A program made the translations under genes and the position numbers. Below the pieces are notes generated by a model that was not told the origin of the DNA, ran no database searches, and worked only from the letters and a program-made list of their open reading frames with translations. 64,000 nt of DNA from assembly GCF_900112135.1 (NCBI RefSeq), contig NZ_FOLC01000012.1:1-64000 (forward strand), written 5' to 3'. Source of the DNA: Collimonas sp. OK412 (lineage in GTDB: Bacteria; Pseudomonadota; Gammaproteobacteria; Burkholderiales; Burkholderiaceae_D). This document shows, one piece after another, positions 44,368 through 53,181 of this stretch (position 1 is the first letter of the stretch; each line of letters starts with the position of its first letter).

Positions 44368-45162
44368 ATGAGATTCGCAAAACTCCTGCTGTTGTCCCTC
44401 GGACTGTGCATCATGGCAGTGCAAGATGCGCGGGCCGATGCCCTGGCCGATATCCAGAAGCGCGGCGTCCTGCGCATCGCCGTGCCGCAGGATTTTGCGC
44501 CGTTCGGATCCGTCACCTCGGACATGAAACTGCAGGGACTGGATATCGATGTCGCAACGCTGGTCGCCAGGAACATGGGGCTGAAACTTGAGCTGGTGCC
44601 GGTCACCAGCGCCAACCGCATCGCCTATCTGCAGACGCGCAAGGCTGACCTGGCGATTTCGACATTGGGCAAGAATGCCGAACGCGAAAAGGTCATCGCC
44701 TTTTCGCAACCATATTCACCCTACAACAACAGTGTCTTCGGCCCCGCCAGCTTGAAAGTTGCGGGCGCTGCCGACCTCGCCGGAAAAACCATCGGCGTCG
44801 CACGCGGGACGTTCCAGGACAGCCAGCTGACAGAAACCGCGCCGCCCAGCGCAGTGATCAAACGCTACGAGGACAACAACGGCATGATCTCGGCCTACCT
44901 GTCGGGCCAGGTGCAGCTGGTCGGCACCGGCGATTTCGTCGCTGTTGCGCTGGCGGAAAAAGCCGCCAGCAACAAGCCGCAAATGAAATACATCATCCAG
45001 GAATCGGCCTGCTACGTCGGCCTGCTCAAAGAGGAGCCGGCGCTGATGGCGAAAGTGAATGCCGCGCTGACCCAGGCCAAGAAGAACCATGAGTTGAACG
45101 CGATCGTGCAAAAATGGCTGAACGTGCCGTTGCCAGGGAAACTGGCAGTCCAGTTTGACTGA
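44368..45162 (+). CDS. Amino-acid-type ABC transporter substrate-binding protein
   Basis: 264 residues with a signal peptide (MRFAKLLLLSLGLCIMAVQDARADA). The mature part begins LADIQKRGVLRIAVPQDFAPFG and continues with GLDIDVATLVARNMGLKLELVPVTSANRIAYLQTRKADLAIS, typical of SBP family 3 (polar amino acids). The ATG at 44368 has AAGGG upstream. No permease or ATPase gene lies beside it, so the membrane components must be encoded elsewhere or shared. Confidence 0.88.
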   Translation: MRFAKLLLLSLGLCIMAVQDARADALADIQKRGVLRIAVPQDFAPFGSVTSDMKLQGLDIDVATLVARNMGLKLELVPVTSANRIAYLQTRKADLAISTLGKNAEREKVIAFSQPYSPYNNSVFGPASLKVAGAADLAGKTIGVARGTFQDSQLTETAPPSAVIKRYEDNNGMISAYLSGQVQLVGTGDFVAVALAEKAASNKPQMKYIIQESACYVGLLKEEPALMAKVNAALTQAKKNHELNAIVQKWLNVPLPGKLAVQFD

Positions 45163-45207
45163 ACTGCCGGCAACGGCCGCTGAGGCTTGGCGGCCAGGAT
45201 TGGCCGT

Positions 45208-46062
45208 TTAAGGCCGCTGCACCGCGTCGATGCCAAGCACGCTGGCATCGGCGGCGCCGTGTCCCGCGGCGATGAGCTGGTCCATCCTGGCTGCGACCGC
45301 TGGCAGGGCTGCCATCGGCCGGTTGCCGGTCGTTTCCAGCATCAGCCGCACATCCTTGCGCGCCATCGCCAGTTCAAAGCTCGGGGTGAAATTGCCCTTT
45401 GCCATGTTCAGGCCGCGGCCGGTCACCATCCCGTTCAAATCAAGCAGCCCCAGCAGCTTGATGGCGTCCTCGCCATCCACGCCGCTCGCTTGCGCCAGGG
45501 TGAGGATGTCGGCCACCACCGCGGAGAGGCCGATGATCACGGCGTTTCCAAACAATTTGTTTGCTGCGGCAAGGTCGCTGCGTTCGCCCAGGTATTCGAG
45601 ACGTCCTGTCATCTTGGCGAGATCGGCCTGCACGGATTCGAACAGCGCCTTCGGGCCCGCGACCATCATCGTTCCCTGGGCATTGCGAGCGGCCGGCGGT
45701 CCCATGAAGACGGGACAGTGCAGGTATTTCACGCCGGCCGCATGCAGCCGTTCAGCCCGTTTGGCGGTAAGCGCCGGCAAGGTCGTGGTGTGGTCGATCA
45801 GGATTGCGTCGGGCGATAGGCCAGCGCGCGCCGCCGCGATAAGCTCTTCGACCACCGCGTCGTCTTTCACCACGATATGCACCCGTGCAGCGCCTCGGAC
45901 CGCTTCGGCGGGCGTTGCAGCAGCCTTCACGCCGAACTGGGCAAGGGCGTGCACCTTGTCGATGGAACGATTCCATGCGGTTACCGAATCGCCGCGTTTT
46001 GCGGCGGCCTCAGCGAATGCGCCGCCAAGCAACCCGGTACCGAGAAAAGCAATGTTTGCCAT
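45208..46062 (-). CDS. 3-hydroxyisobutyrate-dehydrogenase-like NAD(P)-dependent oxidoreductase
   Basis: 284 residues of the beta-hydroxyacid dehydrogenase family. Rossmann motif FLGTGLLGGAFAEAA at residues 5-19, the substrate-site stretch CPVFMGPPAARNAQGTMM, and the catalytic Lys in AANKLFGNAVI. A charged residue after the second strand (AWNRS) suggests NADP preference. The substrate could be a hydroxyacid or, as in imine-reductase relatives, an imine. A LysR gene lies 98 bases upstream on the same strand and may regulate it. Start ATG has AAGGA upstream. Confidence 0.87.
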   Translation of the reverse strand: MANIAFLGTGLLGGAFAEAAAKRGDSVTAWNRSIDKVHALAQFGVKAAATPAEAVRGAARVHIVVKDDAVVEELIAAARAGLSPDAILIDHTTTLPALTAKRAERLHAAGVKYLHCPVFMGPPAARNAQGTMMVAGPKALFESVQADLAKMTGRLEYLGERSDLAAANKLFGNAVIIGLSAVVADILTLAQASGVDGEDAIKLLGLLDLNGMVTGRGLNMAKGNFTPSFELAMARKDVRLMLETTGNRPMAALPAVAARMDQLIAAGHGAADASVLGIDAVQRP

Positions 46063-46160
46063 GACTGTATCCTTTTGAAATTAAATCTGAACAACAGAAT
46101 GGCAAAATATAACACCGGAAAAATTTGTCCGAGCGGCGCCGCCGCATTGTGCGCAAATCG

Positions 46161-47093
46161 TCAATTTTCTCCAGACAGCAGTGCAATCCTGGCAGGCAGT
46201 TCGGCTTTCAGGAATTCTATATAAGCCCGCACAGCCGGGACCAGGCCGCGCCGGGTCGGGAATAACAGCCGCACCTGCCCCGAGGGCGGACGCCAATCGG
46301 GCAGCACGCGTTGCAGGGATTTCTGCGCCAGGTCTTCCGAGCATACGTGGCGCGGTAAAGCGATCACGCCCATGTGCGCCAGCGCTGCCTTTTTAAGAAG
46401 CCGGATGTTGTCGCTTCTCATGCGCGGCTTTAATGCAACCACCTGCTCTTCGCCTGCCTGGTTCAGCAACCGCCATGCCGGCGCTTCGTCGTCCATGCCG
46501 AAAACAAGCGCGTCCAGCGCGGCCAGGTCGGCGGGGTTTTGCAGCTCTCCGGCGCGTTCCATGAAAGACGGGCTCGCATACAGCCCCCACGGGGTCGAGC
46601 ACAAGTTGGCCTGGACCAGGCTGGAGTTCTCCAGCGCCTGCGAATTGATGCGCAAGGCGACATCCATCCTCTCTTCGACCAGGTCGACGTTGCGATTGGT
46701 AATCTGCGTCATGACCTGGACTTTGGGATACATGGCCATGAAGCGCGGCAACAGGTCGCTCAGGATCATATCGATCATTCCTTCCGGAGCGCTGAAGCGT
46801 ATCGCTCCCACCGGCTCGACCAGGGTGCGCTGCACGACGTCTTCGGCGGCGTGGGCCTCGATGATCATCGCCACGCAATGCTGGTAGAACTGGGAGCCGA
46901 CCTCGGTAAGCGCGATGCGGCGCGAGGTCCGATGCAGCAAGCGGACTCCCAATACTTTCTCCAGTTCCGCGGTACGCCGGCTCAGCCTGGATTTCGGGAT
47001 GTCCAGGGCGTCTGCCGCTGCGGTGAAGCCGCCGCGGTCGACAACCTGGACAAAAAAATACAGGTCGTTGAGGTCGATATTCAGTTTTTTCAT
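46161..47093 (-). CDS. LysR-family transcriptional regulator
   Basis: 310 residues: winged helix-turn-helix at residues 6-65 (LNDLYFFVQVVDRGGFTAAADALDIPKSRLSRRTAELEKVLGVRLLHRTSRR) and a LysR substrate-binding domain from about 92. It resembles the CrgA/DmlR branch common in Burkholderiales. It lies directly upstream of the hydroxyacid dehydrogenase gene, which is a possible target, and is divergent from the DUF4148 gene with a 175-base gap. Confidence 0.92.
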   Translation of the reverse strand: MKKLNIDLNDLYFFVQVVDRGGFTAAADALDIPKSRLSRRTAELEKVLGVRLLHRTSRRIALTEVGSQFYQHCVAMIIEAHAAEDVVQRTLVEPVGAIRFSAPEGMIDMILSDLLPRFMAMYPKVQVMTQITNRNVDLVEERMDVALRINSQALENSSLVQANLCSTPWGLYASPSFMERAGELQNPADLAALDALVFGMDDEAPAWRLLNQAGEEQVVALKPRMRSDNIRLLKKAALAHMGVIALPRHVCSEDLAQKSLQRVLPDWRPPSGQVRLLFPTRRGLVPAVRAYIEFLKAELPARIALLSGEN

Positions 47094-47268
47094 CGAAAGT
47101 TCCGGCTTTATCGTCCCATATACAGAACGGAAGATCGCATTTTAGCTAATTTATCTGGATTGTCGTTGCGCATAGTATCAATCACACGGCAAGACATGCT
47201 GGAAAACAAGTTTCACAGAATGCCGACACCGTCGCCATCCCGGCTTATATTTTTACTGAAAGCACAAA

Positions 47269-47568
47269 ATGAACATCCTGAAAATCGTGATTGCCACCAC
47301 CCTCGTCGCCGCCACCGGCTCCGTCCTTGCTGAAGCAAGCTATCCGCCAGAAGCGCCTTTTGTTTCGACCAAGACGCGGGCAGAGGTCGTGGCCGAATTG
47401 CAGCGGGCAAGCGACCAGGGCAGCCTGAACTATGCCGCCTCCGCCTACCCGGTGCTGCAGCCTGTGGCGTCGGCCAAGACCCGCGCTGAAGTCAATGCGG
47501 AGCTGAAGCGCGATACGCCGGTTGCAAATCGTGAGCCGGATGAGTTGCGTGACAATGCCGGCTACTAA
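47269..47568 (+). CDS. DUF4148 exported protein
   Basis: 99 residues with a signal peptide (MNILKIVIATTLVAATGSVLAEAS). The mature part has two copies of a TKTRAEV-x-AEL motif (STKTRAEVVAELQRA and SAKTRAEVNAELKRD), which is the DUF4148 signature. These proteins are abundant in Burkholderiales genomes and their function is unknown. It stands alone between the LysR and DoxX genes. Confidence 0.88.
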   Translation: MNILKIVIATTLVAATGSVLAEASYPPEAPFVSTKTRAEVVAELQRASDQGSLNYAASAYPVLQPVASAKTRAEVNAELKRDTPVANREPDELRDNAGY

Positions 47569-47662
47569 GCCGGCAAGCGCGTTGACGAACCTTGCAAATC
47601 AGGGAAACGTGGCGATGCGCTGCGCGTGTCGCCACGGCACTGAACCATTGAATAAAAAAACC

Positions 47663-48055
47663 ATGCAAACTTCACCTGTGCTGTACCGCAGCGGCCGTGC
47701 CCTTCTGGCGTCGCTGTTCGTCGTTTCCGGCCTGCTCAAGATCACTGCCTTTTCCGGCGTGGTCGGATATATGGACCGCATCGGCGTGCCGTTCGCCACT
47801 TTTTCCGTGCTGGCCGCGATCCTCGTTGAATTCGGCGGAGGCCTGGCGATCCTGGCCGGCTGGCGGGTCCGTCCGGTCGCCGTGATAGTGGCTTTGTTCA
47901 CGGTGATTGCGACCTTGACCGCACATCGCTTCTGGCAGGCAGAACCTGCCGCCATGCAGAACCAGCTTAACCATTTCCTGAAAAATGTTGCGATTATCGG
48001 CGCCTTGCTGATGCTGGCGGCATCGGATGGCGGCGGTTCGCCTGAAGAAAAATGA
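47663..48055 (+). CDS. DoxX-family membrane protein
   Basis: 130 residues with four hydrophobic segments. The N-terminal RSGRALLASLFVVSGLLKITAFSGVVGYM and the following EFGGGLAILAGW match the DoxX family (four-helix integral membrane proteins, some tied to redox or sulphur metabolism). The specific role is unknown. ATG at 47663 was chosen because it begins the membrane domain; the frame is open upstream to 47522 without protein-like features. Confidence 0.87.
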   Translation: MQTSPVLYRSGRALLASLFVVSGLLKITAFSGVVGYMDRIGVPFATFSVLAAILVEFGGGLAILAGWRVRPVAVIVALFTVIATLTAHRFWQAEPAAMQNQLNHFLKNVAIIGALLMLAASDGGGSPEEK

Positions 48056-48083
48056 GATAGCCGCACGGATCTTCCGCCGGCTT

Positions 48084-49001
48084 TCAGTCGAGCGGAAAGA
48101 CGCGATCGCCCTCGCCCGGCCGGCAGCCGTCGGCGACCGGCGTCCAGCCGCGGTGCACCACGATCTGCCGGCCGTCATGGCATATCTCGATGCGGTCGCT
48201 GCCGGGTAGGCGCTCCCGGACAAAGGTTTCTACCGTCGACGGCAGGCTGACCTTCAGCTTCATTGCGAAGAGGTCATCCTCGGGATGGTCGTCGAGATGC
48301 AGCAACGGCACAAATGTCGCCGCGAACATCAATGCATGCGAGCCGACATCCACCGGCTCGGGCGCGTAGTTCGCCTGTTGCAGCCAATGCTGCGCGCGCC
48401 CGCGCAAGTCGTCGCCATCTGCCAGGCCGCCCCAGGCTGCCGCCAGCATTTCCATCACCCACTGGTTGCAATTCTGGTGGAGCGTGCTGAACGGGTAGGC
48501 GTTGGCGCTGTAGCTGGCGGCCAGCAGGTGCCGCACGCGCGGCGCGTCGAGCGATGCGCGCCGCAGCGATTGGGCTGCATCGGCCGGCAGCCGCACGATC
48601 GAGATGTAGCCGGAGGAGGGATCGTCGGCGCCGATCACAAAACCGGCGAGGCCTTGGTCATAGATCCGCGGCCGCTCTTCGTCGCAGGCGTAGTAGAGCT
48701 GGCGTGCCGACCAGGCGCCGGTGTCGCTGCGCCAGGCGACTGCGGCATGCGAGTAACGGATGTGAAAACGCGAGAGATCGAGTCCCGAGCGGCTGACCAG
48801 CGCAGTGTCGCCGCCCATGGCGTCGAGTTCGTCGCGGACCACGGCGGCAAAGCGCAGCAGCCGGTCTTGCTGGCCGGCGGTAAGCTGCTGCGCGCGATCG
48901 CAGAAGGCTGAAGATGTCGAGTAGCCGGGCGAACCGGGTTGCGCTTGCGCCGCGCCCGCGGCAATTGCAGCGGCAAGAGCGAAGACGCGCCAGATCTTCA
49001 A
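48084..49001 (-). CDS. DUF2145 family exported protein
   Basis: 305 residues with a signal peptide (LKIWRVFALAAAIAAGAAQAQPG). The mature part resembles DUF2145: STSSAFCDRAQQLTAGQQDRLLRFAAVVRDEL, RYSHAAVAWR, and the tail HQNCNQWVMEMLA with a Cys often seen in papain-like or NlpC folds. Function unknown. It probably starts with TTG at 49001, whose last two bases lie in the TGA stop of the gene upstream; there is no ATG or GTG at this position. The frame upstream to 49523 is only a shadow of that gene. Confidence 0.8.
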   Translation of the reverse strand: MKIWRVFALAAAIAAGAAQAQPGSPGYSTSSAFCDRAQQLTAGQQDRLLRFAAVVRDELDAMGGDTALVSRSGLDLSRFHIRYSHAAVAWRSDTGAWSARQLYYACDEERPRIYDQGLAGFVIGADDPSSGYISIVRLPADAAQSLRRASLDAPRVRHLLAASYSANAYPFSTLHQNCNQWVMEMLAAAWGGLADGDDLRGRAQHWLQQANYAPEPVDVGSHALMFAATFVPLLHLDDHPEDDLFAMKLKVSLPSTVETFVRERLPGSDRIEICHDGRQIVVHRGWTPVADGCRPGEGDRVFPLD

Positions 49002-49453
49002 AGAGTCACCGGCCGCGCCGCAAGCTCGTTGTACCACGCGTCGGCGAGCACCAGGTAGAACGCCTCCCGCGTATCGCCGCGCGCGAACTCGAAGCCGTAC
49101 ACGCGATGCTGTGCGTGCACAAGATCGCCCCGGCCGAGATTCTGCTTCTCGGCAATCGCCTGCGGCAGGTCGAGCACGATGCGCTGTTGCGAATCGTCGA
49201 TTTGCATCGTGACGCGCGCGACGCCGGCGCGGCCGGGCGCCCTGGCGACATCGATGATGCGATAGTTGCCGTCGGCGGTCTTGTCGCCGCCGGTCGAGCT
49301 GTCGCTTGAGCCGTGCAGCGAAGCGGACACGCTGCCGCTGGAGGCCGAACCGGTGCTGACGGCTGACGAGGTAAAACTTTCTGCATGCGCGTGCAGCGTG
49401 AAACCGGCGGCTGCGACGAGGCAGGCGAGACGGATGGCGGCGGGGAAGTGCAT
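48998..49453 (-). CDS. Exported hypothetical protein coupled to DUF2145
   Basis: 151 residues with a signal peptide (MHFPAAIRLACLVAAAGFTLHAHAES), then a Ser/Gly-rich stretch (about 27-60) and a small beta-rich domain (about 65-145). I do not recognise the domain. ATG at 49453 has AAGGAG at good spacing. It overlaps the DUF2145 start, so the two proteins are probably made together and may act together outside the cytoplasm. Confidence 0.75.
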   Translation of the reverse strand: MHFPAAIRLACLVAAAGFTLHAHAESFTSSAVSTGSASSGSVSASLHGSSDSSTGGDKTADGNYRIIDVARAPGRAGVARVTMQIDDSQQRIVLDLPQAIAEKQNLGRGDLVHAQHRVYGFEFARGDTREAFYLVLADAWYNELAARPVTL

Positions 49454-49546
49454 TGGATGCTCCTTGGCAGTTGGATGGGTTGGTGTGTGGCGCAGCTGCG
49501 CCCTGTAAACAATCAATTAACAATCAATTCGGTACTCGTTTCCGCA

Positions 49547-50245
49547 TCAGGGGATTTCCTGCTTCTCGGGAGCGATGTGATATTGGCTGTAGCGCGCCAG
49601 GGAATGCCCGGTCGCCGCGGGCGCCGGCGATATTTGCTGCAGCGACCGAATTGCCGTTGCGATATCGGCGGCGGTGCCGGCGACAATGCGCTGGTAAGCG
49701 GCCACTACGCTATCCACTCCGCCCGGCGCCGGCAACTCTGCTTGCGTGCGGCCCGCCGTCACCTTGCTGTCCGGGAAGCGCTGCACCGCCCAGTTGATGG
49801 TGGCGCCGGCGCTTCTTCCGGGTTCGGCATCCATGCGCACCACTTCGACCGTAACGCGATACAGGGGCGCCACGCCGGATGCGTCGCGGTGGTAATAGGT
49901 GTCGATAGCGCCCAGGCTGGCTTGCAGCCGCTGCGACAGCGCGTCGCGCAGCTCGTCGGGAAGCGGCGCCGACCAGCGGTCCTGTTCCATCATCTTGAGC
50001 GCGCCCTTGCCATCGCCGAGCAGCAGGTTGGCCCGGTTGAGCCGCTCGGGGACACGGACGGGAGGTACCTCAATCATTAGCGGTTCTTTGTCACGGGCGC
50101 TGGAGGAGCCTGCGGCTGCATCGCTGGCCGAGCCGGAGCCTGCCAGCGTGTAATAACGCGGTTCGGGCGAGGCGCAGCCGGCCAGCACGGCGGCGGCGAG
50201 CAGCAGTTCCGCACAGAGCACGGCGAGATTGGCGGATGGGATCAT
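49547..50245 (-). CDS. pqiC: PqiC-type outer-membrane lipoprotein (ABC-transport auxiliary component)
   Basis: 232 residues. The lipobox is VLAGCAS, so it is a lipoprotein with Cys23. The body (RYYTLAG..., IEVPPVRVPERLNRANLLL, and RWSAPLPDELRDALSQRLQ) is the ABC-type transport auxiliary family (DUF330). PqiC supports PqiB in lipid movement between membranes. Its start overlaps the pqiB stop (ATGA). Confidence 0.9.
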   Translation of the reverse strand: MIPSANLAVLCAELLLAAAVLAGCASPEPRYYTLAGSGSASDAAAGSSSARDKEPLMIEVPPVRVPERLNRANLLLGDGKGALKMMEQDRWSAPLPDELRDALSQRLQASLGAIDTYYHRDASGVAPLYRVTVEVVRMDAEPGRSAGATINWAVQRFPDSKVTAGRTQAELPAPGGVDSVVAAYQRIVAGTAADIATAIRSLQQISPAPAATGHSLARYSQYHIAPEKQEIP

Positions 50246-51879
50246 GGCTTCTCCGTATCCGCTTTCCCGCGCAGCAGCGCTTCGGGATGACGTTCCAGGT
50301 AATCAGTCAGGCTGCGCAGGGAGGCGGCGCTGCGCGTCAGTTCCTGCATCATGCGGCGCGTGTCCTGCTGCAAGGGGGCATTCGGGGCTAGCGTCTGGTT
50401 GGCCGCCTGCAGGGTCTGGCGTGCGTCTTGCAATGCGGCGGCGAATTGCGGTACGAGGTTGCCGTCAACCTGGGCCATCAGCTTGTCGGCGTTGTCCAGC
50501 ATCTTGTCCAGCGCCGCCATCGAAGTACGCAGGTCGCGGCCGATCTGTTCGAACGGGACGTTGTCGATCTTGTTGACGATGGAGCCTAGCTTGGCTTGCA
50601 ACTCGTCCAGCGTGCCGGGCGTGGTGGCCAGTTCCGGCATGGGGCCGTCGACGCTGACCTTGGCGGGCGCCGCCTTGGGGAAAAAGTCGAACGCCACGTA
50701 GAGCTGGCCGGTGAGCAGGTTGCCGTTGCGCAGCTGCGCACGCAGGCCGCGCCGGTTCATGGTTTCGGCGATATCGTTGGTTTTCTGCTTGTCATCCAGG
50801 TCGCGCGGGCTGAAGCCCATGCGGGACGGATACAGTTCCACAATCACGGGGAAGCGGAAGGTTTTTTTGTCGCGCTGGTATTCGATTCCGATCGAGCGCA
50901 CCTGGCCCACCACGATGCCGCGAAAGTCCAGCGCTGCCCCTGGCGACAAGCCACGTACAGACTGGTCGAAATTGAGGACGGCAAGCGCCGGCTTCAGTTC
51001 ATCGAGGGGTTTCATGGCTTCCGCCTGGTCGCTGGCCAGGATGAACCGCGTATCCTCGCCGGCTGCGGCAGCGGCCTTGGCATTGTCGGGATCCTGGAAC
51101 GCCACGCCGCCAAGCAGCATGGTGGCGAGCGCCTGCGTATTCACCTTGAGGCCGCCGGCGTCGAGCTTGATGTCGATGCCGCTGGCATGCCAGAAACGGG
51201 TGTTGGCGGTGACCAGCTGGTCGTAAGGCTTGTCGACGAACACGCGCAGCGAGAGATCCTGGCCGTTGGGTTCGAGCTGGTAAGCCACCACCTGGCCTAC
51301 CCGCACGCGCCGGTAATAGACAGGGGAACCGATGTCGAGCGAACCGAGGTCGGCGGCGCGCAAGACGAATTGTTTGCCGGAGGCGTCCGTGGATACCGCC
51401 GGCGGCACTTCCAGTCCGGCGAAACTATCGCTGCGTACGTCCGACTTGCCGGCGTCCACGCCGATATAAGCGCCGGACAAGAGCGTCTCCAGGCCCGAAA
51501 TGCCGGAGACGGCAAAGCGCGGGCGCACTACCCAGAAACGGGTGTCCTTGGCCAGGAAGCTGTTGGCGTCGTTGCTCAGGGCGATGGTGGCGATCACGTG
51601 GGAACGATCGCGCGCCAGGCGCAGCGACTTGACCACGCCGATATCGACTGCCTTGTAGCGTACCGGCGTCTTGCCGGGCGCGAGTCCGTCCGCGGTGCGG
51701 AAAGTCACCGTGATTTCGGGGCCGCGCTCGGACAGGGTGTGGATCAGGAGCGACAATCCGATGATGGCGGCGACGATCGGGATCAGCCATACCAGCGAAG
51801 GCAGCCAGCGTGCGCGCCGGCGCAATTCGGGACGCGGCGGCGCGGGCGGCATCGGCGGATTGGAATCGGATTCAGTCAT
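50242..51879 (-). CDS. pqiB: PqiB, MCE-domain lipid transport protein
   Basis: 545 residues with one N-terminal membrane segment (about 31-52, LPSLVWLIPIVAAIIGLSLLIH) and three tandem MCE domains (starting near 60, 175 and 305), each with the GLxPGKTPVRYKAV-like or SPGAALDFRGIVVG-like strand. The C-terminal part (about 430-540) is helical, with Gln/Asp/Leu repeats, and would form the needle that crosses the periplasm. ATG at 51879 overlaps the pqiA2 stop by eight bases. Part of the PqiA-PqiB-PqiC system for envelope lipid integrity. Confidence 0.92.
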   Translation of the reverse strand: MTESDSNPPMPPAPPRPELRRRARWLPSLVWLIPIVAAIIGLSLLIHTLSERGPEITVTFRTADGLAPGKTPVRYKAVDIGVVKSLRLARDRSHVIATIALSNDANSFLAKDTRFWVVRPRFAVSGISGLETLLSGAYIGVDAGKSDVRSDSFAGLEVPPAVSTDASGKQFVLRAADLGSLDIGSPVYYRRVRVGQVVAYQLEPNGQDLSLRVFVDKPYDQLVTANTRFWHASGIDIKLDAGGLKVNTQALATMLLGGVAFQDPDNAKAAAAAGEDTRFILASDQAEAMKPLDELKPALAVLNFDQSVRGLSPGAALDFRGIVVGQVRSIGIEYQRDKKTFRFPVIVELYPSRMGFSPRDLDDKQKTNDIAETMNRRGLRAQLRNGNLLTGQLYVAFDFFPKAAPAKVSVDGPMPELATTPGTLDELQAKLGSIVNKIDNVPFEQIGRDLRTSMAALDKMLDNADKLMAQVDGNLVPQFAAALQDARQTLQAANQTLAPNAPLQQDTRRMMQELTRSAASLRSLTDYLERHPEALLRGKADTEKP

Positions 51880-52507
51880 TGCGTGCATCCAGCGCATCCC
51901 ACAGCAGGCGGGGATCGAAGCTCAGCGAAGCGAGCATGGTGAGTACCACGACAGCGGCGAAAGCCAAGGCCCCGGGACCCGGGACGATGGTGGCCAGCTT
52001 GCCGGCGCGCACCAGCGAGGCCAGCATGGCGACGACGAAGACGTCGAGCATCGACCAGCGGCCGACTGTCTCCAGCAGGCGGTACAGCTGGGTCTGCTGC
52101 CGGATGCGCCAGCTGCAGCGGAAATGCACCGAAAGCAGCAGCAGCGTCAACGCCATCATCTTTAGCAGCGGCACCGCCACGCTGGCGGCCAGCACCAGGA
52201 TGGCCAATGCTTTCGCATCCGCAATCCACAAATAGGCGATGCCGGAGAGGATGGTGTCGCGCGAGGTCTCGAAAACGGATTGCGTGATTATCATCGGCAA
52301 AAGGTTGGCGGGGATGTAGAGGATCGCGGCGGCGATCAGGAAAGACCAGGTGCGCGCCAGCGAGTCTGGCTTGCGGCGGTGCACGGCGGCGCCGCAGCGC
52401 GGGCAGGGCCGGCCTTCGGGCGCACGTGGGATGAGCAGGTTGCAGGCGTGGCAGGACGCCAGTCCCATCGACGCGGTGGTCGGCGCCGCGGTCGGCGGCA
52501 TGCTCAT
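51872..52507 (-). CDS. pqiA: PqiA-like membrane protein, second copy
   Basis: 211 residues: an N-terminal zinc ribbon (CHACNLLIPRAPEGRPCPRCG) and four hydrophobic segments. It equals one half of the E. coli PqiA protein, which has two such halves. The start ATG overlaps the stop of the first copy (ATGA). SRDTILSGIAYLW and SMLDVFVVAMLASLV are PqiA-family signatures. Confidence 0.9.
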   Translation of the reverse strand: MSMPPTAAPTTASMGLASCHACNLLIPRAPEGRPCPRCGAAVHRRKPDSLARTWSFLIAAAILYIPANLLPMIITQSVFETSRDTILSGIAYLWIADAKALAILVLAASVAVPLLKMMALTLLLLSVHFRCSWRIRQQTQLYRLLETVGRWSMLDVFVVAMLASLVRAGKLATIVPGPGALAFAAVVVLTMLASLSFDPRLLWDALDARND

Positions 52508-53154
52508 CGCGGCGGCTCCCTGTACTGCCACAGGTCGCGCGGATCGAACGACAGCATGACCGCCAGCACGATGACCAGCGCACTGAATGACCAGAGCGCC
52601 GGGCCAGGCAGGATATCGGCAACGCTGGAGAGCTTGACCAGCGTTACCACCACGCCGAGCAGGTAGACCTCGATCATGCCCCATGGCCGCGTGCGGCGGA
52701 TGTAGCGCACGACGTACTCGAAACCTGCCGGCAAACGGCGCCGCGCCATCGGCGCCAGCAGGTGGAGCATCATCAGCATCTCTGCCAGCGGCAGCAGGAT
52801 GGTGGCGGCAAACACCAGCAGGGCCACCAGCGCCATGTCGCGGTCGGCATACAGCGCCTGCACCGCGCCCCATAAGGTGGTTTGGGTGCGGATGCCCTTG
52901 AGGTCCATCTCGACAATCGGAAAGATGTTGGACACCACAAACAGGATCAGCGCGGTCACCACCAACGGCAGCAGCCGTTGATAGGCGCGCGTGCTCTCGC
53001 GGTACAGCGTGCCGCCGCAGCGCCGGCACTGCGCGCGTTCGCCTTCGGCAAGGCCGGCGCGCTGGTAGACGGCGTCGCAGTGCTCGCAGGCGACCAGGTG
53101 CTGGCTGTCGGTACCTGAAGCCGGCGCATTACGCGTAATGTCATGGTCGGTCAT
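52504..53154 (-). CDS. pqiA: PqiA-like membrane protein, first copy
   Basis: 216 residues: zinc ribbon (CEHCDAVYQRAGLAEGERAQCRRCG) and four hydrophobic segments (about 62-82, 108-130, 160-182, 187-205). GMIEVYLLGVVVTLVKL is the counterpart of the SMLDVFVV motif in copy two. The two genes together replace the single fused E. coli pqiA, an arrangement common in Betaproteobacteria. It starts 27 bases after the DUF3313 gene stop. Confidence 0.9.
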   Translation of the reverse strand: MTDHDITRNAPASGTDSQHLVACEHCDAVYQRAGLAEGERAQCRRCGGTLYRESTRAYQRLLPLVVTALILFVVSNIFPIVEMDLKGIRTQTTLWGAVQALYADRDMALVALLVFAATILLPLAEMLMMLHLLAPMARRRLPAGFEYVVRYIRRTRPWGMIEVYLLGVVVTLVKLSSVADILPGPALWSFSALVIVLAVMLSFDPRDLWQYREPPR

Positions 53155-53181
53155 GGCGCGTTCATCTACGGATTCAGCCGC

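Noticed and set aside
49002-49523. N-terminal extension of the DUF2145 frame
   Set aside because: This part is an Arg-rich shadow of the exported protein encoded at 48998-49453; the signal peptide begins at 49001.
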